Assembly (NCBI GenBank): GCA_014843695.1
Contig: CM026404.1
Location: forward strand, 83,197,787 to 83,261,786
DNA length: 64,000 nucleotides
Direction: 5' to 3'
From: Archivesica marissinica
Taxonomy: Eukaryota; Mollusca; Bivalvia; Venerida; Vesicomyidae
Below the pieces are notes generated by a model. That model worked only from the letters and a program-made list of their open reading frames with translations, did no database searches and was not told the origin of the DNA. A program made the translations under genes and the position numbers. Of the stretch, positions 1 through 15,228 are shown in pieces; the stretch's first letter is position 1, and every line of letters begins with the position of its first letter.

Positions 1-3000
1 CATAAGGCTTGCATAAGATACAACATAAGTCTTGCACTAGATACTACATATGGATTTCACTAGATACCATGTACGGCTTGCACTATATACCACATACGGC
101 TTTCACTAGATGCCACATACGGCTTGCACTAGATACCACATACGACTTTCACTAGACACCACATACGGCTTTCACTAGATACCACATACGGCTTCCATAT
201 GACGTTCACTAGATACCATATAAGGCTTGCACTAGATACAACATACGGCTTGCACTAAATACCACATAATGCTTGCAATAGATACAACATACGGCTTGCA
301 CTAGATACCACATACGGCTTGCACTAGATACCACATAAGGCTTGCACTAGATATAACATACGGCTTGCACTATATGCACCATACGGCTTGCACTAGATAC
401 CACATAAGGCTTAAACTAGATACAACATAAGGCTTGAACTAGATACAACATACGGCTTGCACTAGATACAACATAAAGCTTGCACTAGATACCTACATAC
501 GGCTTGCACTAGATACCTACATACGGCTTGCACTAGATACCTACATACTGCTTGCACTAGATACCTACATACGTCTTGCACTAGATACCTACATATGGCT
601 TGCACTATATACCTACATACGGCTTGCACTAGATACTTACATACGGCTTGCACTAGATACCACATAAGGCTTGCACTAGATACAACATAAGGCTTGCAAT
701 AGATACAACATAAAGCTTGCACTAGATACCTACATACGGCTTGCACTAGATACCTACATACGGCTTGCACTAGATACCACATAAGGCTTGCACTAGATAC
801 AACATAAGGCTTGCACTAGATAACACATACGGCTTGCACTAGATACCACATACGGCTTGCACTAGATACAACATACGGCTTGCACTTGATACAACATACG
901 GCTTGCACTAGATACATCATACGGCTTGTACTAGATACCACATAACGCTTGCACTAGATACAACATACGGCTTGCACTAGATACCACATAAGGCTTGCAC
1001 TAGATATAACATACGGCTTGCACTAGATACACAATACGGCTTGCACTAGATACCACATAAGGCTTGCACTAGATACAACATAAGGCTTGCACTAGATAAA
1101 ACATACGGCTTGCACTAGATACAACATAAGGCTTGCACTAGATACCTACATACGGTTTGCACTAGATACCTACATACGGCTTGCACTAGATAACTACATA
1201 CGGCCTGCACTAGATACCTACATACGGCTTGCACTAGATACCTACATACGGCTTGCACTAGATACCACATAAGGCTTGCACTAGATACAACATACGGCTT
1301 GCACTAGATACCACATAATGCTTGCAATAGATACAACATACGGCTTGCACTAGATACCACATACGGCTTGCACTAGATACCACATAAGGATTGCACTAGA
1401 TATAGCATACGGCTTGCATTATATGCACCATACGGCTTGCACTAGATACCACATACGGCTTGCACTAGATACCACATAAGGCTTGCACTAGATACAACAT
1501 ACGGCTTGCACTAGATACCACATAATGCTTGCAATAGATACAACATACGGCTTGCACTAGATACCACATACGGCTTGCACTAGATACCACATAAGGATTG
1601 CACTAGATATAGCATACGGCTTGCATTATATGCACCATACGGCTTGCACTAGATACCACATACGGCTTGCACTAGATACCACATAAGGCTTGCACTAGAT
1701 ACAACATAAGGCTTGCACTAGATACAACATAAGGCTTGCACTAGATACCAACATAAGGCTTGCACTAGATACCTACATACGGCTTGCACTATATACCACA
1801 TAAGGCTTGCACTAGATACAACATAAGGCTTGCACTAGATAACATACGGCTTGCACTAGATACCACATACGGCTTGCACTAGATACAACATACGGCTTGC
1901 ACTTGATACAACATACGGCTTGCACAACACAAGCTTGCACTAGATACAACAAACGGATTGCACTAGATACCACATAAGGCTTGCACTAGATATAACATAC
2001 GGCTTGCACTAGATACACCATACGGCTTGCACTAGATACCACATAAGGCTTGCACTAGATACAACATAAGGCTTGCACTAGATAAAACATACGGCTTGCA
2101 CTAGATACAACATAAGGCTTGCACTAGATACCTACATACGGCTTGCACTAGATACCTACATACGGCTTGCACTAGATAACTACATACGGCCTGCACTAGA
2201 TACCTACATACGGCTTGCACTAGATACCTACATACGGCTTGCACTAGATACCACATAAGGCTTGCACTAGATACAACATAAGGCTTGCACTAGATACAAC
2301 ATAAAGCTTGCACTAGATACCACATAAGGCTTGCACTAGATACATCATAAGGCTTGCATTAGATACCACATAAGGCTTCCACTAGATACCACATACGGCT
2401 TTCTCTAGATACCACGTACGGCGTGCACTAGATACCACATAAGGTTTTCACTAGATGCCACATACGGCTTGCACTAGATACCACATATGACTTTCACTAG
2501 ATACCACATACGGCTTTCACTAGATACCACATACGGCTTGCACTAGATACCTACATACGGCTTGCACTAGATACCTACATACGACTTGCACTAGATACCT
2601 ACATACGGCTTGCACTAGATACCTACATACGTCTTGCACTAGATACCTACATATGGCTTGCACTATATACCTACATACGGCTTGCACTAGATACCTACAT
2701 ACGGCTTGCACTAGATACCACATAAGGCTTGCACTAGATACAACATAAGGCTTGCAATAGATACAACATAAAGCTTGCACTAGATACCTACATACGGCTT
2801 GCACTATATACCACATAAGGCTTGCACTAGATACAACATAAGGCTTGCACTAGATAACACATACGGCTTGCACTAGATACCACATACGGCTTGCACTAGA
2901 TACAACATAGGGCTTGCACTTGATACAACATACGGCTTGCACTAGATACAACAAACGGATTGCACTAGATACCACATAAGGCTTGCACTAGATACAACAT

Positions 3001-6000
3001 AAGGCTTGCACTAGATAAAACATACGGCTTGCACTAGATACAACATAAGGCTTGCACTAGATACCTACATACGGCTTGCACTAGATACCTACATACGGCT
3101 TGCACTAGATAACTACATACGGCCTGCACTAGATACCTACATACGGCTTGCACTAGATACCTACATACGGCTTGCACTAGATACCACATAAGGCTTGCAC
3201 TAGATACAACATAAGGCTTGCACTAGATACAACATAAAGCTTGCACTAGATACCTACATACGGCTTGTACTAGATACCTACATACGGCTTGCACTAGATA
3301 CCACATAAGGCTTGCACTAGATACATCATAAGGCTTGCATTAGATACCACATAAGGCTTCCACTAGATACCACATACGGCTTTCTCTAGATACCACGTAC
3401 GGCGTGCACTATATACCACATAAGGTTTTCACTAGATGCCACATACGGCTTGCACTAGATACCACATATGACTTTCACTAGATACCACATACGGCTTTCA
3501 CTAGATACCACATACGGCTTGCACTAGATACCACATAAGGCTTGCATAAGATACAACATCAGTCTTGCACTAGATACCACATAAGGCTTGCACTAGTTAC
3601 AACATAAGGCTTGCACTAGATACCTCATACGACTTTCCCTAGATATCCCATACGCCTTTCACTAGATACAACATACAACTTGCCCTAGATACCCCATACG
3701 GCTTGCACTAGTTAGCACATACTACTTTCACTAGATACCACATACGGTTTGCACTAGATACCACGTATGGCTTTCACTAGATACCACATACTCAATGTTC
3801 TAGATACCTCATATGGCTTTCACTAACTACCTCATACGCCTTTTTCTAGATGCCACATACGGCTTGCACTAGATACCACATAGGACTTTCACTAGATACC
3901 ACATACGGCTTTCACTAGATACCACATACGGCTTTCACTAGATACCACGTACGGCGTGCACTAGATACCGCATAAGGCTTTCACTAGATGCCACATACGG
4001 CTTCAACTAGATACCACATATGACTTTCACTAGATACCACATACGGCTTTCACTAGATGACACGTACGGCTTGCACTAGATACCACATACAGATTTCACT
4101 AGATGCCACATATGACTTTCACTAGATACCACATACTGCCTGCACTAGATACCACATACGGCTTTTACTAGATACCACATACGGCATGCACTAGATACCA
4201 CATACGGCTTTTAATAGATACCACATACGGCATGCACTAGATACCACATACGTCTTTCACTAGATACCCTATACGCATTTCACTAGATACCACATACCCC
4301 TTTCACTATATACCACATACGCCTTGCACAAGATACCCCATATGGCTTTCAAATAGATACCCCATACGGCATCCATATGACGTTCACTAGATACCACATT
4401 CGCCTTGCAATAGATACCCCATTCGGCTTGCACTAGATACCCCATAGGGCTTTCAGTAGATACAACATACGACTTGCACTAGATACCACATAAGGCTTGC
4501 ACTAGATTCAACATATGGCTTGCACTAGATACCACATAAGGCTTGCACTAGATACAACATACGGCTTGCACTAGATACAACATACGGCTTGCACTAGATA
4601 CAACATAAGGCTTGCACTAGATACAACATACGGCTTGCACTAGATACCACATAAGGCTTGCACTAGATACAACATAAGGCTTGCACTAGATACCACATAA
4701 GGCTTGCACTAGATACAACATACGGCTTGCACTATATACCACATAAGACTTGCACTAGATACCACATAAGGATTGCACTAGATTCAACATACGGCTTGCA
4801 CTAGATACCATATAAGGCTTGCACTAGATACAACATACTTCTTGCACTAGATACAACATACGGCTTGTACTAGATACCACATATGGATTGCACTAGATAC
4901 CTACATACGGCTTGCGCTAGATACCTATATACGGCTTGCACTATATACTACATAAGGCTTGCACTAGATACAACATAAGGCTTGCACTAGATAACTACAT
5001 ACGGCTTGCATTAGATACCACATAAGGCTTGCACTAGATACCACATAAGGCTTGCACTAGATACAACATAAGGCTTGCACTAGATACAACATAAGGCTTG
5101 TACTATATACAACATAAGGCTTGCACTAGATGCCACATACGGCTTGCACTAGATACCACATACGGCTTGCACTAGATACATCATAAGGCTTGCACTAGAT
5201 ACAACATAAGGTTTGCACTAGATACCACATAAGACTTGCACTAGATAAAACCTAAGGCTTGCACTAGATACCACATAATGCTTGCACTAGATACAACATA
5301 AGGCTTGCACTAGATACCACATACTGCTTACACTAGATACCACATACGCCTTTCAATAGATACCCCATACAGCTTTCAATAGATACCCCATACGGATTGC
5401 AATAAATACCCCATGCGGCTTGCATTAGATAATCCATACGGCTTGCACTAGATACCCCATACGGCTTGCGCTAGATACCCCATACGGCTTTCATAAGATA
5501 CCCCATACGTCTTTCACTAGATACACCATATGGTTTTCACTAGATACCTCATACGGCTTTCACTAGATACCCAATACGGCTTTCACTAGATACCCTATAC
5601 GCTTTTCACTAGATACCCTATACGCCTTTCACTAGATACCCCATACGCCTTTCACTAGATACGCTATACGCTTTTCACTAGATACCACATACGGCTTGCA
5701 ATTGATACCCAATACGACTTTCACTAGATACCACATACGGCTTGCACTAGATACCACATACGGCTTGCACTAGATTCCCAATACGACGTGCACTAGATAC
5801 CACATACGGCGTGCACTAGATACCACATACGGCTTGCACTAGATACCCAATACGACGTGCACTAGATACCACATACGGCTTGCACTAGATTCCCAATACG
5901 ACGTGCACTAGATACCACATACGGCTTGCACTAGATACCCAATACGCCTTTCACTAGATACCCAATACGACGTGCACTAGATTGCCAATACGACCTGCAC

Positions 6001-8352
6001 TAGATACCACATACGGCTTGCACTAGATACTCAATACGACGTGCACTAGATACCACATACGGCTTGCACTAGATTCCCAATACGACGTGCACTAGATACC
6101 ACATACGACGTGCACTAGATTCCCAATACGACGTGCACTAGATACCACATACGACGTGCACTAGATTCCCAATACGACGTGCACTAGATTCCCAATACGA
6201 CGTGCACTAGATTCCCAATACGACGTGGACTAGATACCACATACGGCTTGCACTAGATTCCCAATACGACGTGCACTAGATTCCCAATACGACGTGGACT
6301 AGATACCACATACGGCTTGCACTAGATTCCCAATACGACGTGGACTAGATACCACATACGGCTTGCACTAGATTCCCAATACGACGTGCACTAGATACCA
6401 CATACGACGTGCACTAGATTCCCAATACGACGTGCACTAGATACCACATACGACGTGCACTAGATTCCCAATACGACGTATACACCATATGTTTTTTACT
6501 AGATAATGCATAAGCATTTCACTAAATACCTCATACGACTTGAACTTTATATCCCAAAACGGCTTGCCCTAGATGCACCATACTGCTTGCACTAGATACC
6601 CATACGGCTTGCACTAGATATCCCATACGGCTTTCACTAGATGCCAAACAATATGGTGTTCGCTAGATACCGCCTACGCCTTTCACTAGATACACCAATA
6701 CGCCTTTCAATAGATACCCTATACGTCTTTCACTAGATACCACATACGGGTTGCACTAGATACCCAATACGGCTTTCACTAGATAAACCATATGGTTTTT
6801 ACTAGATAATGCATACGCATTTCACTAAATACCACATACGGCTTGAACTTTATATCCCAAAATGGCTTTCCCTAGATGCCTCATACTGCTTTCACTTGAT
6901 ACCCATACAGCTTGCACTTGATACCCCATACGGCTTGCCCTAGATACCCCATAACGCTTGCACTTGATAGCCATACGGCTTGCACTAGATATCCATACGC
7001 CTTTCACTAGATACCGCATATGGCATTCAATAGATACCCCATACGCCTTTCACTATATATCACATACGGCTTTCATTAGATACTCCAATACGCCTTTCAC
7101 TTGATACCACATACGGCTTGTACTAGATACCCAATACGGCTTTTACTAGATACCCCATACAGCTTTCTCTAGATACCCCAATACGCCTTTCACTAGATAT
7201 CACATCCGCCTTTCACTAGATACCCATATGTCTTGCACTAGATACCCAATACGGCTTGCACTAGATATCCCATACGCATTTCACTAGATACCACATACGG
7301 CTTTCACTAGATACCACATACGTCTTGCACTAGATACTCCATAGGGCTTTCACTAGATACCCCATATGGCTTTCACTAGAAACCACATTTGTCTTGCACT
7401 AGAGATCACATACTGCGTGCACGAGATACAACATACGGCTTGTCCTAGATACCACATATGGCTTGCACTAGATACCACAAACGGCTTGCACTAGATACCC
7501 CATACGGCTTGCATTAGATACCCCATACGGCTTGCACTAGATACCCCATACGGCTTGCACTAGATACCCCATATGGCTTTCAATAGATATCCCATACGGC
7601 TTGCCCTAGATACCCCATACTGTTCGCGCTAGATACCCCATATATCAACAGATACTACCTACGGCTTTCACTTGATACCACATATGACTTTCACTAGATA
7701 CCACATATGATTTTCACTAGATACCACATACGGCTTTCACTAGATACCACATATGGCTTGCATTAGATACCACATACGGCTTGCACTAGATACCCCATAC
7801 GCCTATCATTAGATACCACATACGGCTTGAATTAGATACCCCATACGGCTTGCTCTAGATACTCCACATGGCTTGCTCTAGATACTCCACATGGCTTGCA
7901 CTAGACACCCAATACGACTTTCACTAGGTACACCATACGCCTTTCAGTAGATACCCAATACCTCTTGCACTAGATATCCCATACGCCTTTCAGTAGATAA
8001 CCCAATACGGCTTGCGCTAGATACCCCATACGGCTTTCACTAGATACCACATACGGCTGCCCTATATATCTCATACGCCTTTCACTAGATACCCCATACG
8101 CCTTTCACTAGATACCACATATGGATTGCACTAGATACCACATACGACTTGCACTAAATAGCACATACGGCTTGCACTAGATACCCCATACGCCTTTCAC
8201 TAGATACCACATACGGCTTGCATTAGATACCCCATACGGCGTGCTCTAGATACGCCACATGGCTAGTACTAGATACTACATACGGCTTTCACTAGATTCC
8301 CCATACGGATTTCAATAGATACCCCATACTGCTTGCACTAGATACCCCATAC
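1..8352. repeat. 23/24-bp minisatellite, left part of window
   Basis: The stretch is a degenerate tandem array of a 23-bp unit (ACGGCTTGCACTAGATACC plus ACAT), with a 24-bp variant carrying CCTACAT; roughly 350 units are present. It enters the window already in progress. Longer blocks recur: the variant GGCCTGCAC lies at about 1202, 2188 and 3121, and TTCTCTAGATACCACGTACG at 2401 and 3382, so a higher-order unit of about 0.93-0.99 kb was amplified at 1-3500. From about 5700 to 6480 a local subfamily (CCCAATACGACGTGCACTAG) dominates. Divergence rises to the right. Minus-strand frames stay open for about 100 codons only because the 24-bp variant is a multiple of three. Confidence 0.97.
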
Positions 8353-10420
8353 ACTCAATCGCATGACAACAATTACAACATTGCTGCATTAAGACGTGTT
8401 CAAAGTAGGAGGAATTTGCGATCTAACACACACTGAAAAACGCACACACGTTTTGCCTCACCTCTCCTGGGAAATCATTATTGAAACTGTCCATTCGTAA
8501 AAGCGTCAACTCTCTTAATGACATGACTTGGGCTTCCAGTGTTTCAAATTTGTAAATTAGATATGCTAATACGCCAATTTGTATATTCTAACAGACACTG
8601 CCACGTTAGTACAAGTGGTTCACCAATTGTGTCAGCAAAGCCGCAACCATATGTAGCTCATTGTCATGGCAATCGGACGTATTCTTTATAAACTAAGAAG
8701 ACAGTATCATTATGTTGGTCACATATATGCGTCTGTAATGGCTGTCTGTATTCCTCTAGCATATTAAGGTTGTAAAAAACATAAATTGTCTATTAAATTA
8801 TACATAGTTAAAAAATACAGTATGTTCATTTATATTTCCAATATGTCATTTTTTTTATACAACATCCACTGTGAAGAGGTATTCAAAATCAAACTGATAA
8901 AAAACAGCAAAACAATCACAAATGTAATGTCAGCATTGACACCGGGTCACTCTGCTTACACATTGTATTCATCCGCCAAATACCACAGTATACAACGCCT
9001 TCAGTTTGCAGTGCCTGATTTAATTCTTATATCACATCATTTCTCCACGTCAACTAGACTGAAGCCTTCTCAAGTCACATCATTTCTAAAAAAACCCATA
9101 TACACTGCCAGATTAGTCATCAGGACCTCGTCGGATGCACTTCCGCATATTTACTTATATGCAACCTATAATTAATGCAAGTGTGTACTTCACTCGCTAT
9201 GTCATTGTAGCGTGTACATACATTAATAACGTTCTAACAACATTTGACACTTTAAATATTGGGTTAATGCACGACCTGGTACTTGTGGTATTGGTGTTGA
9301 TTTAGCCTCGATACTGTTTGGCATTTCTGATGCAATTGCAGATAGCTACAACATCCAACAGATGTGTCTACATGACCTCTGATCAGCCTCGTTATATAGT
9401 CAGTAAATTTTTGTGACGTTACTGCATGATGCTTTAATAAGTATGCCTATTGGATTGTATTTCGAATGTTATATTGTTTATTGAACCCGTGTGCATGCAT
9501 ATCACAAATGTGCACACACCGGTATGTTCATACAGCGAACAGCTCAGTGGCAACATGGTTTTTAATGTTCAGTTCTTTTTGATGAGGGAATACCCCGCAC
9601 ATCAATTACAACAATAATAGCACCGACCTAGTGTGTCTATAGACACCTTAAATATACATGTAATAAAACTACAAAGTTGTAATGTTCTAACATTCAAAGG
9701 TATTAAATATATTTATGGTATGTAGCAATTAATTAACTAATATAAATCTGGTTGGTTGGACCCATGGGGCACAACAGGTTACAAAGAACTAATGAAATAT
9801 ATGAAGATATTGATCTATTTTGCACTTCCACTCGTCTCCCTGCAACAAATGCCGACTAATTTCTCCTCCAAAGTGCTAATGTTTGATATGAATTTCGTTG
9901 TGCCGCTGAATGGCTACATTTACATATGGTAGGCCTTTACAATAACATAGCAATGCAATTTATTTATGGTTGACCTGAAATGTATGTCTGATATCGATTT
10001 CTTTATTTCATAATTGATGATCGACACAATGTTTTGTTTAAGTCCATTGCTGAAACCAATCCGAATGATAGATCGGATAACACATGTTTCTGAATTACTG
10101 AATGTGCATATTGTAAGAGACACCGTGTTTATCAATATTGTGTGGGACTAAACCATTCATTGAAGAACTACCTGCTTTGTGTGAATATTGTTTTTGTATC
10201 TCCGATAGCATCCTGTCAACCAATATTCAAATTGCTATAAATAGCGGCTATAAATATCACCGCTTTGAAAGTTCATAACACATGCATTTCTAGTAATAAC
10301 AAGAATATATAATGTCGTGACCACCCTATGCACCTCTGTGTGAATATATATATTTCTGTCTCATCAATGTATTCATACGTGATATAATACAGTCTATAAT
10401 ATGATATGGAATGTAGACTG
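8353..10420. other. AT-rich stretch without recognisable gene
   Basis: After the minisatellite ends there is about 2 kb of AT-rich, apparently low-copy sequence. An open frame at 8786-9175 (plus) lacks an ATG at its start and resembles no family I know. I see no splice-supported exon, RNA gene or repeat family here. Confidence 0.6.
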
Positions 10421-11430
10421 CTTCTCAACCAACATCATCAGCATGAATGCCGCCGTCTTTGAGTGTTTCGGCCCTCATATTCCATGGACACTCTGGTGGC
10501 GGTGGGCCCACAGTGGGGATCAGTCACTGCGCGTTGGTTGATTGCTTCCAGCTCTTCTCCTCTCGTCTCAGCCACAGCCAGCTTGAAGCCCGTTCAGCTG
10601 CTTGGTTCAGTCTCTGGATAGCCATCCTTTTCTCTCTAGCAGTAGTCCCAACTGCTGTCATCAGTATGCAAACGGACTGGGAACAGAAGCGCCTACTTCT
10701 ACAGGGAACAGCCAAGTACGCCAACCTCGTTGCTTGCAGAGTTTCAGAAGCTCTGTATACTTCGCCTTCTTCCTTTCGTAGGTCTCTTCGCACCTTGTCT
10801 CACATGGTACTGTTAGCTCAATGAGGATGAGCTTCTTCCCTGTCTTGGACCACAGTACGATGTATGGTCGTTGGGGCGTCTGGACCACGTCGGGGAAAAC
10901 AAGTATATTCCCAAGGTCAACATCCATGTTCCCGCCCGTTGTGCCATCCAGAAACGATGACTTGTGTGGTGTATGTGTCTTCCTGGTCTCACCCGGCTTG
11001 ATAAAGGCGATGTGCCCATGGTGGGGATGTTTACCACGTTCCTTCTTCAGCTCTTACTCCAGCCAGTCAGCCAACTCCCTGAGGACTGAGTCATGTCTCC
11101 ATCTGTATCTGCCCTGTGTCAGTGATGTAGAACAGGTTGACAGAACATGCTCTAGTTTGCCTGTTCTGTAACATAAGCTGCATTTGGGGTCAGCCGTGAG
11201 GCCCCATCGGCACAGGTTCGCTGGAGATGGTAGGAGGTCATAGACGGACCTTAAGTAGAAATGAAAACCTCAATGGCGCACACTTCCAGATGTCTTCCCA
11301 GGTCTTGCTCCCTGCGCTCCCATTTCCACCGCCCTTGCTTGTCTGGCATGTTCCTCTGATCTCCTGATTCTGACTGGATCATGACTCACCTCTCATTCTG
11401 GTCTGATCGGCTCCACAGCACCGTCTTTTT
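10421..11430 (-). mobile_element. Degenerate 3' end of a reverse-transcriptase-type ORF (retroelement remnant)
   Basis: Read on the minus strand, several frames joined by frameshifts and a stop give the C-terminal region of a retroelement polyprotein that is very common in invertebrate and fish genomes. The order is: RAVEMGAQG (about 11330); a stretch with GLTADPKCSLC and a downstream H and C like a zinc knuckle (about 11200-11110); QGRYRWRHDSVL with ELADWLE (about 11110-11050); IVLWSKTGKKLILIELTVP, YERKKAKY and LFPVEVG (10927-10690); and finally QAAERASSWLWLRREEKSW (about 10580-10530). The motif order matches intact relatives, so this is one decayed copy. The upstream reverse transcriptase domain is missing. 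The element class is uncertain; non-LTR type is most likely. A stop lies near 11048 and frame changes near 10690 and 10930. Confidence 0.75.
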
Positions 11431-14015
11431 TCTTCAGTAACATATATACTGTAAGACCTATATAAACATACACTTCAGTTACATGTATACTGTAAGACCT
11501 ATATAAACATACACTTCTGTTACATATATACTGTAAGACCTATATACACATACACTTCATTTACATATATACTGTAAGACCTATATAAACATACACTTTA
11601 GTTACATATATACTGTAAGACCTATATACATTTACACTTCAGTTACATATATATCGTAAGTCCTATATACACATACATTTCAGTTACATATATACTGTAA
11701 GACCTATATAAACATACACATCAGTTGCATATATACTGTAAGACCTATATACACGAACACGTCAGGTACATATATACTGTAATACCTATATACACATCAC
11801 TTCAGTTACATATATACTGTAGGACCTATATACACAAACACTTCAGTTACATATATACACAGTAAGACATATATACACATACACTACAGTTATATATATA
11901 ATGTAAGACCTATATAAACATACACTTCAGTTACATATATACTGTAAGACATATATAAACATACACTTCAGTTACATATATAATTTAAGACCTATATACA
12001 CATACACTTCAGTTACATATATAATTTAAGACCTATATACACATACACTTCAGTTACATGTATACTGTAAGACCTATATACACTTTAGTTACATATATAC
12101 TGTAAGACCTATATAAACATACACTTCAGTTACATGTATACTGTAAGACCTATATAAACATACATTTCTGTTACATATATACTGTAAGACCTATATACAC
12201 ATACATTTCAGTTACATATATACTGTAAGACCTATATACACATACTCTTCAGTTAAATATATTCTGTAAGACCTATATACACATACACTTCAGTTACATA
12301 TATACGCTAAGACCTATATACACATACACTTCAGTTACATATATACTGTAATATCTATATACACGAATACGTCAGTTACATATATACTGTAATACCTATA
12401 TACACAAACACTTCAGTTACATATATACACCATAAGACATATATACACAAACACTTCAGTTACATATATACTGTAAGACGAATAGAAACATACACTTCAG
12501 TTACATATATACTGTATGACCTATGTACAGATACACTTCAGTTACATATATACTGTAAGGCCTATATACACATACACTTCAGTTACATATATACCGTAAG
12601 ACCTATATACACATACACTTCAGTTACATATATACAGTAAGACCTTTATACACAAAGACTTCAAATACATATATACTGTGAGACCTATATACACATACAC
12701 TTCAGTTACATATATACTGTAAGACCTATATAAACATACACTACAGTTACATATATACTGTAAGACATATATACACAAACACTTCAGTTACATATATACC
12801 GTAAGACCTATATACAAATACACTTCAGTTACATATATACTGTAAGACATATATACCTATATAAACATACACTTCAGTTATATATATATTGTAAGACCTA
12901 TATAAACATACACTTTTGTTACATATATACTGTAAGACCTATATACACAAACACTTCAGTTACATATATACCGTAAGACCTATATACACATACACTTCAG
13001 TTACATATATACTGTAAGACCTATATACACAAACATGTCAGTTACATATATAATGTAATATCTATATACACATACACTTCAGTTACATATATACCGTAAG
13101 ACCTATATACACACACACTTCAGTTACATATATACACCGTAAGACATATATACACATACACTACAGTTATATATATGCTGTAAGACCTATATAAACATAC
13201 ACTTCAGTTACATGTATACTGTAAGACCTATATAAACATACACTTCTGTTACATATATACTCTAAGACATATATACACATACACTTCAGTTACATATATA
13301 CTGTAAGACCTATATAAACACACAATTTAGTTACACATATAATGTAAGACATATATAAACATACACTTCAGTTATATATATACTGTAAGATTTATATACA
13401 CATCACTTCAGTTACATATATACTGTAATACCTATATACACATACACTTCAGTTACATATATACACCGTAAGACATATATACACATAGACTACAGTTATA
13501 TATATACTGTAAGACATATATACCCATACACTTCACTTACATATATATTGTAAGACCTATATAAACATACATTTCAGTTACATATATACTGTAAGTCCTA
13601 TATACACATACACTTCAGTTATATATATACTGTAAGACCTATATAAAAATACAGTTCAGTTACATATATACTGTAAGACCTATATACCCATACACTTCAG
13701 TTACATATATACGGTAAGACCTATATAAACATACATTTCAGTTACATATATACTGTAAGACCTATATAAACATACACATCAGTTGCATATATACTGTAAA
13801 ACCTATATACACGAACACATCAGTTACATATATACTGTAATACCTATATACACATCACTTCAGTTACATATATACTGTAAGACCTATATACACAAACACT
13901 TCAGTTACATATATACACCGTAAGACATATATACACATACACTACAGTTATATATATACTGTAAGACATATATACCCATACACTTCAGTTACATATATAC
14001 TGTAAGACCTATATA
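11431..14015. repeat. 41-bp minisatellite, cut by the assembly gap
   Basis: About 63 tandem copies of a 41-bp AT-rich unit built on CTTCAGTTACATATATACTG followed by TAAGACCTATATACACATACA. It begins in the flank of the retroelement remnant and is still running at the first N. Variants include TATAAACATAC, ATACACCGTAAGAC and a shortened ACATCACTTC unit; groups of variants recur (for example near 11735-11900 and 13780-13940), again suggesting block duplication. Confidence 0.97.
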
Positions 14016-15015
14016 NNNNNNNNNNNNNNNNNNNNNNNNNNNNNNNNNNNNNNNNNNNNNNNNNNNNNNNNNNNNNNNNNNNNNNNNNNNNNNNNNNNNN
14101 NNNNNNNNNNNNNNNNNNNNNNNNNNNNNNNNNNNNNNNNNNNNNNNNNNNNNNNNNNNNNNNNNNNNNNNNNNNNNNNNNNNNNNNNNNNNNNNNNNNN
14201 NNNNNNNNNNNNNNNNNNNNNNNNNNNNNNNNNNNNNNNNNNNNNNNNNNNNNNNNNNNNNNNNNNNNNNNNNNNNNNNNNNNNNNNNNNNNNNNNNNNN
14301 NNNNNNNNNNNNNNNNNNNNNNNNNNNNNNNNNNNNNNNNNNNNNNNNNNNNNNNNNNNNNNNNNNNNNNNNNNNNNNNNNNNNNNNNNNNNNNNNNNNN
14401 NNNNNNNNNNNNNNNNNNNNNNNNNNNNNNNNNNNNNNNNNNNNNNNNNNNNNNNNNNNNNNNNNNNNNNNNNNNNNNNNNNNNNNNNNNNNNNNNNNNN
14501 NNNNNNNNNNNNNNNNNNNNNNNNNNNNNNNNNNNNNNNNNNNNNNNNNNNNNNNNNNNNNNNNNNNNNNNNNNNNNNNNNNNNNNNNNNNNNNNNNNNN
14601 NNNNNNNNNNNNNNNNNNNNNNNNNNNNNNNNNNNNNNNNNNNNNNNNNNNNNNNNNNNNNNNNNNNNNNNNNNNNNNNNNNNNNNNNNNNNNNNNNNNN
14701 NNNNNNNNNNNNNNNNNNNNNNNNNNNNNNNNNNNNNNNNNNNNNNNNNNNNNNNNNNNNNNNNNNNNNNNNNNNNNNNNNNNNNNNNNNNNNNNNNNNN
14801 NNNNNNNNNNNNNNNNNNNNNNNNNNNNNNNNNNNNNNNNNNNNNNNNNNNNNNNNNNNNNNNNNNNNNNNNNNNNNNNNNNNNNNNNNNNNNNNNNNNN
14901 NNNNNNNNNNNNNNNNNNNNNNNNNNNNNNNNNNNNNNNNNNNNNNNNNNNNNNNNNNNNNNNNNNNNNNNNNNNNNNNNNNNNNNNNNNNNNNNNNNNN
15001 NNNNNNNNNNNNNNN
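14016..15015. other. Assembly gap of 1000 N
   Basis: The run of N is exactly 1000 bases and is entered from the 41-bp array, so it is best read as a fixed-size placeholder where the assembler failed to cross the satellite. Its true length is unknown. The sequence on the right side is not the 41-bp repeat. Confidence 0.98.
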
Positions 15016-15122
15016 CGCAGTGGTAGCCCGTTCACGTATATGTTGGAAGTCGTGAGAGCGCAGTGGTAGCCCGTTCACGTATATGTTGGAAGTCGTGAGA
15101 GCGCAGTGGTAGCCCGTTCACG
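15016..15122 (+). repeat. 43-bp tandem repeat derived from a SINE head
   Basis: Two and a half copies of a 43-bp unit containing GAAGTCGTGAGAGCGCAGTGG and GTAGCCCGTTCACG. The first part matches the tRNA-like 5' end (A-box region) of the SINE at 16107-16342, so the repeat was made by amplifying a fragment of that SINE. It begins immediately after the gap and may extend into it. Confidence 0.85.
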
Positions 15123-15228
15123 TTATATATCTTTAATATAAGTTGTATAAACGTTGTAAAATAAATAAGGAAATTATAATAAAAACAAAAATAAATAAAG
15201 ATTTAAAAAAATTATAATTAAAAAAATA

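Noticed and set aside
8786..9175. 129-codon plus-strand ORF
   Set aside because: Begins at TTG, has AT-driven composition and resembles no family.
10447..11171. Plus-strand ORFs opposite the retroelement remnant
   Set aside because: They are antisense shadows; only the minus strand gives recognisable motifs.
13948..15078. ORFs spanning the N gap
   Set aside because: Almost all residues are unknown; the ends are 41-bp repeat and SINE-derived repeat.
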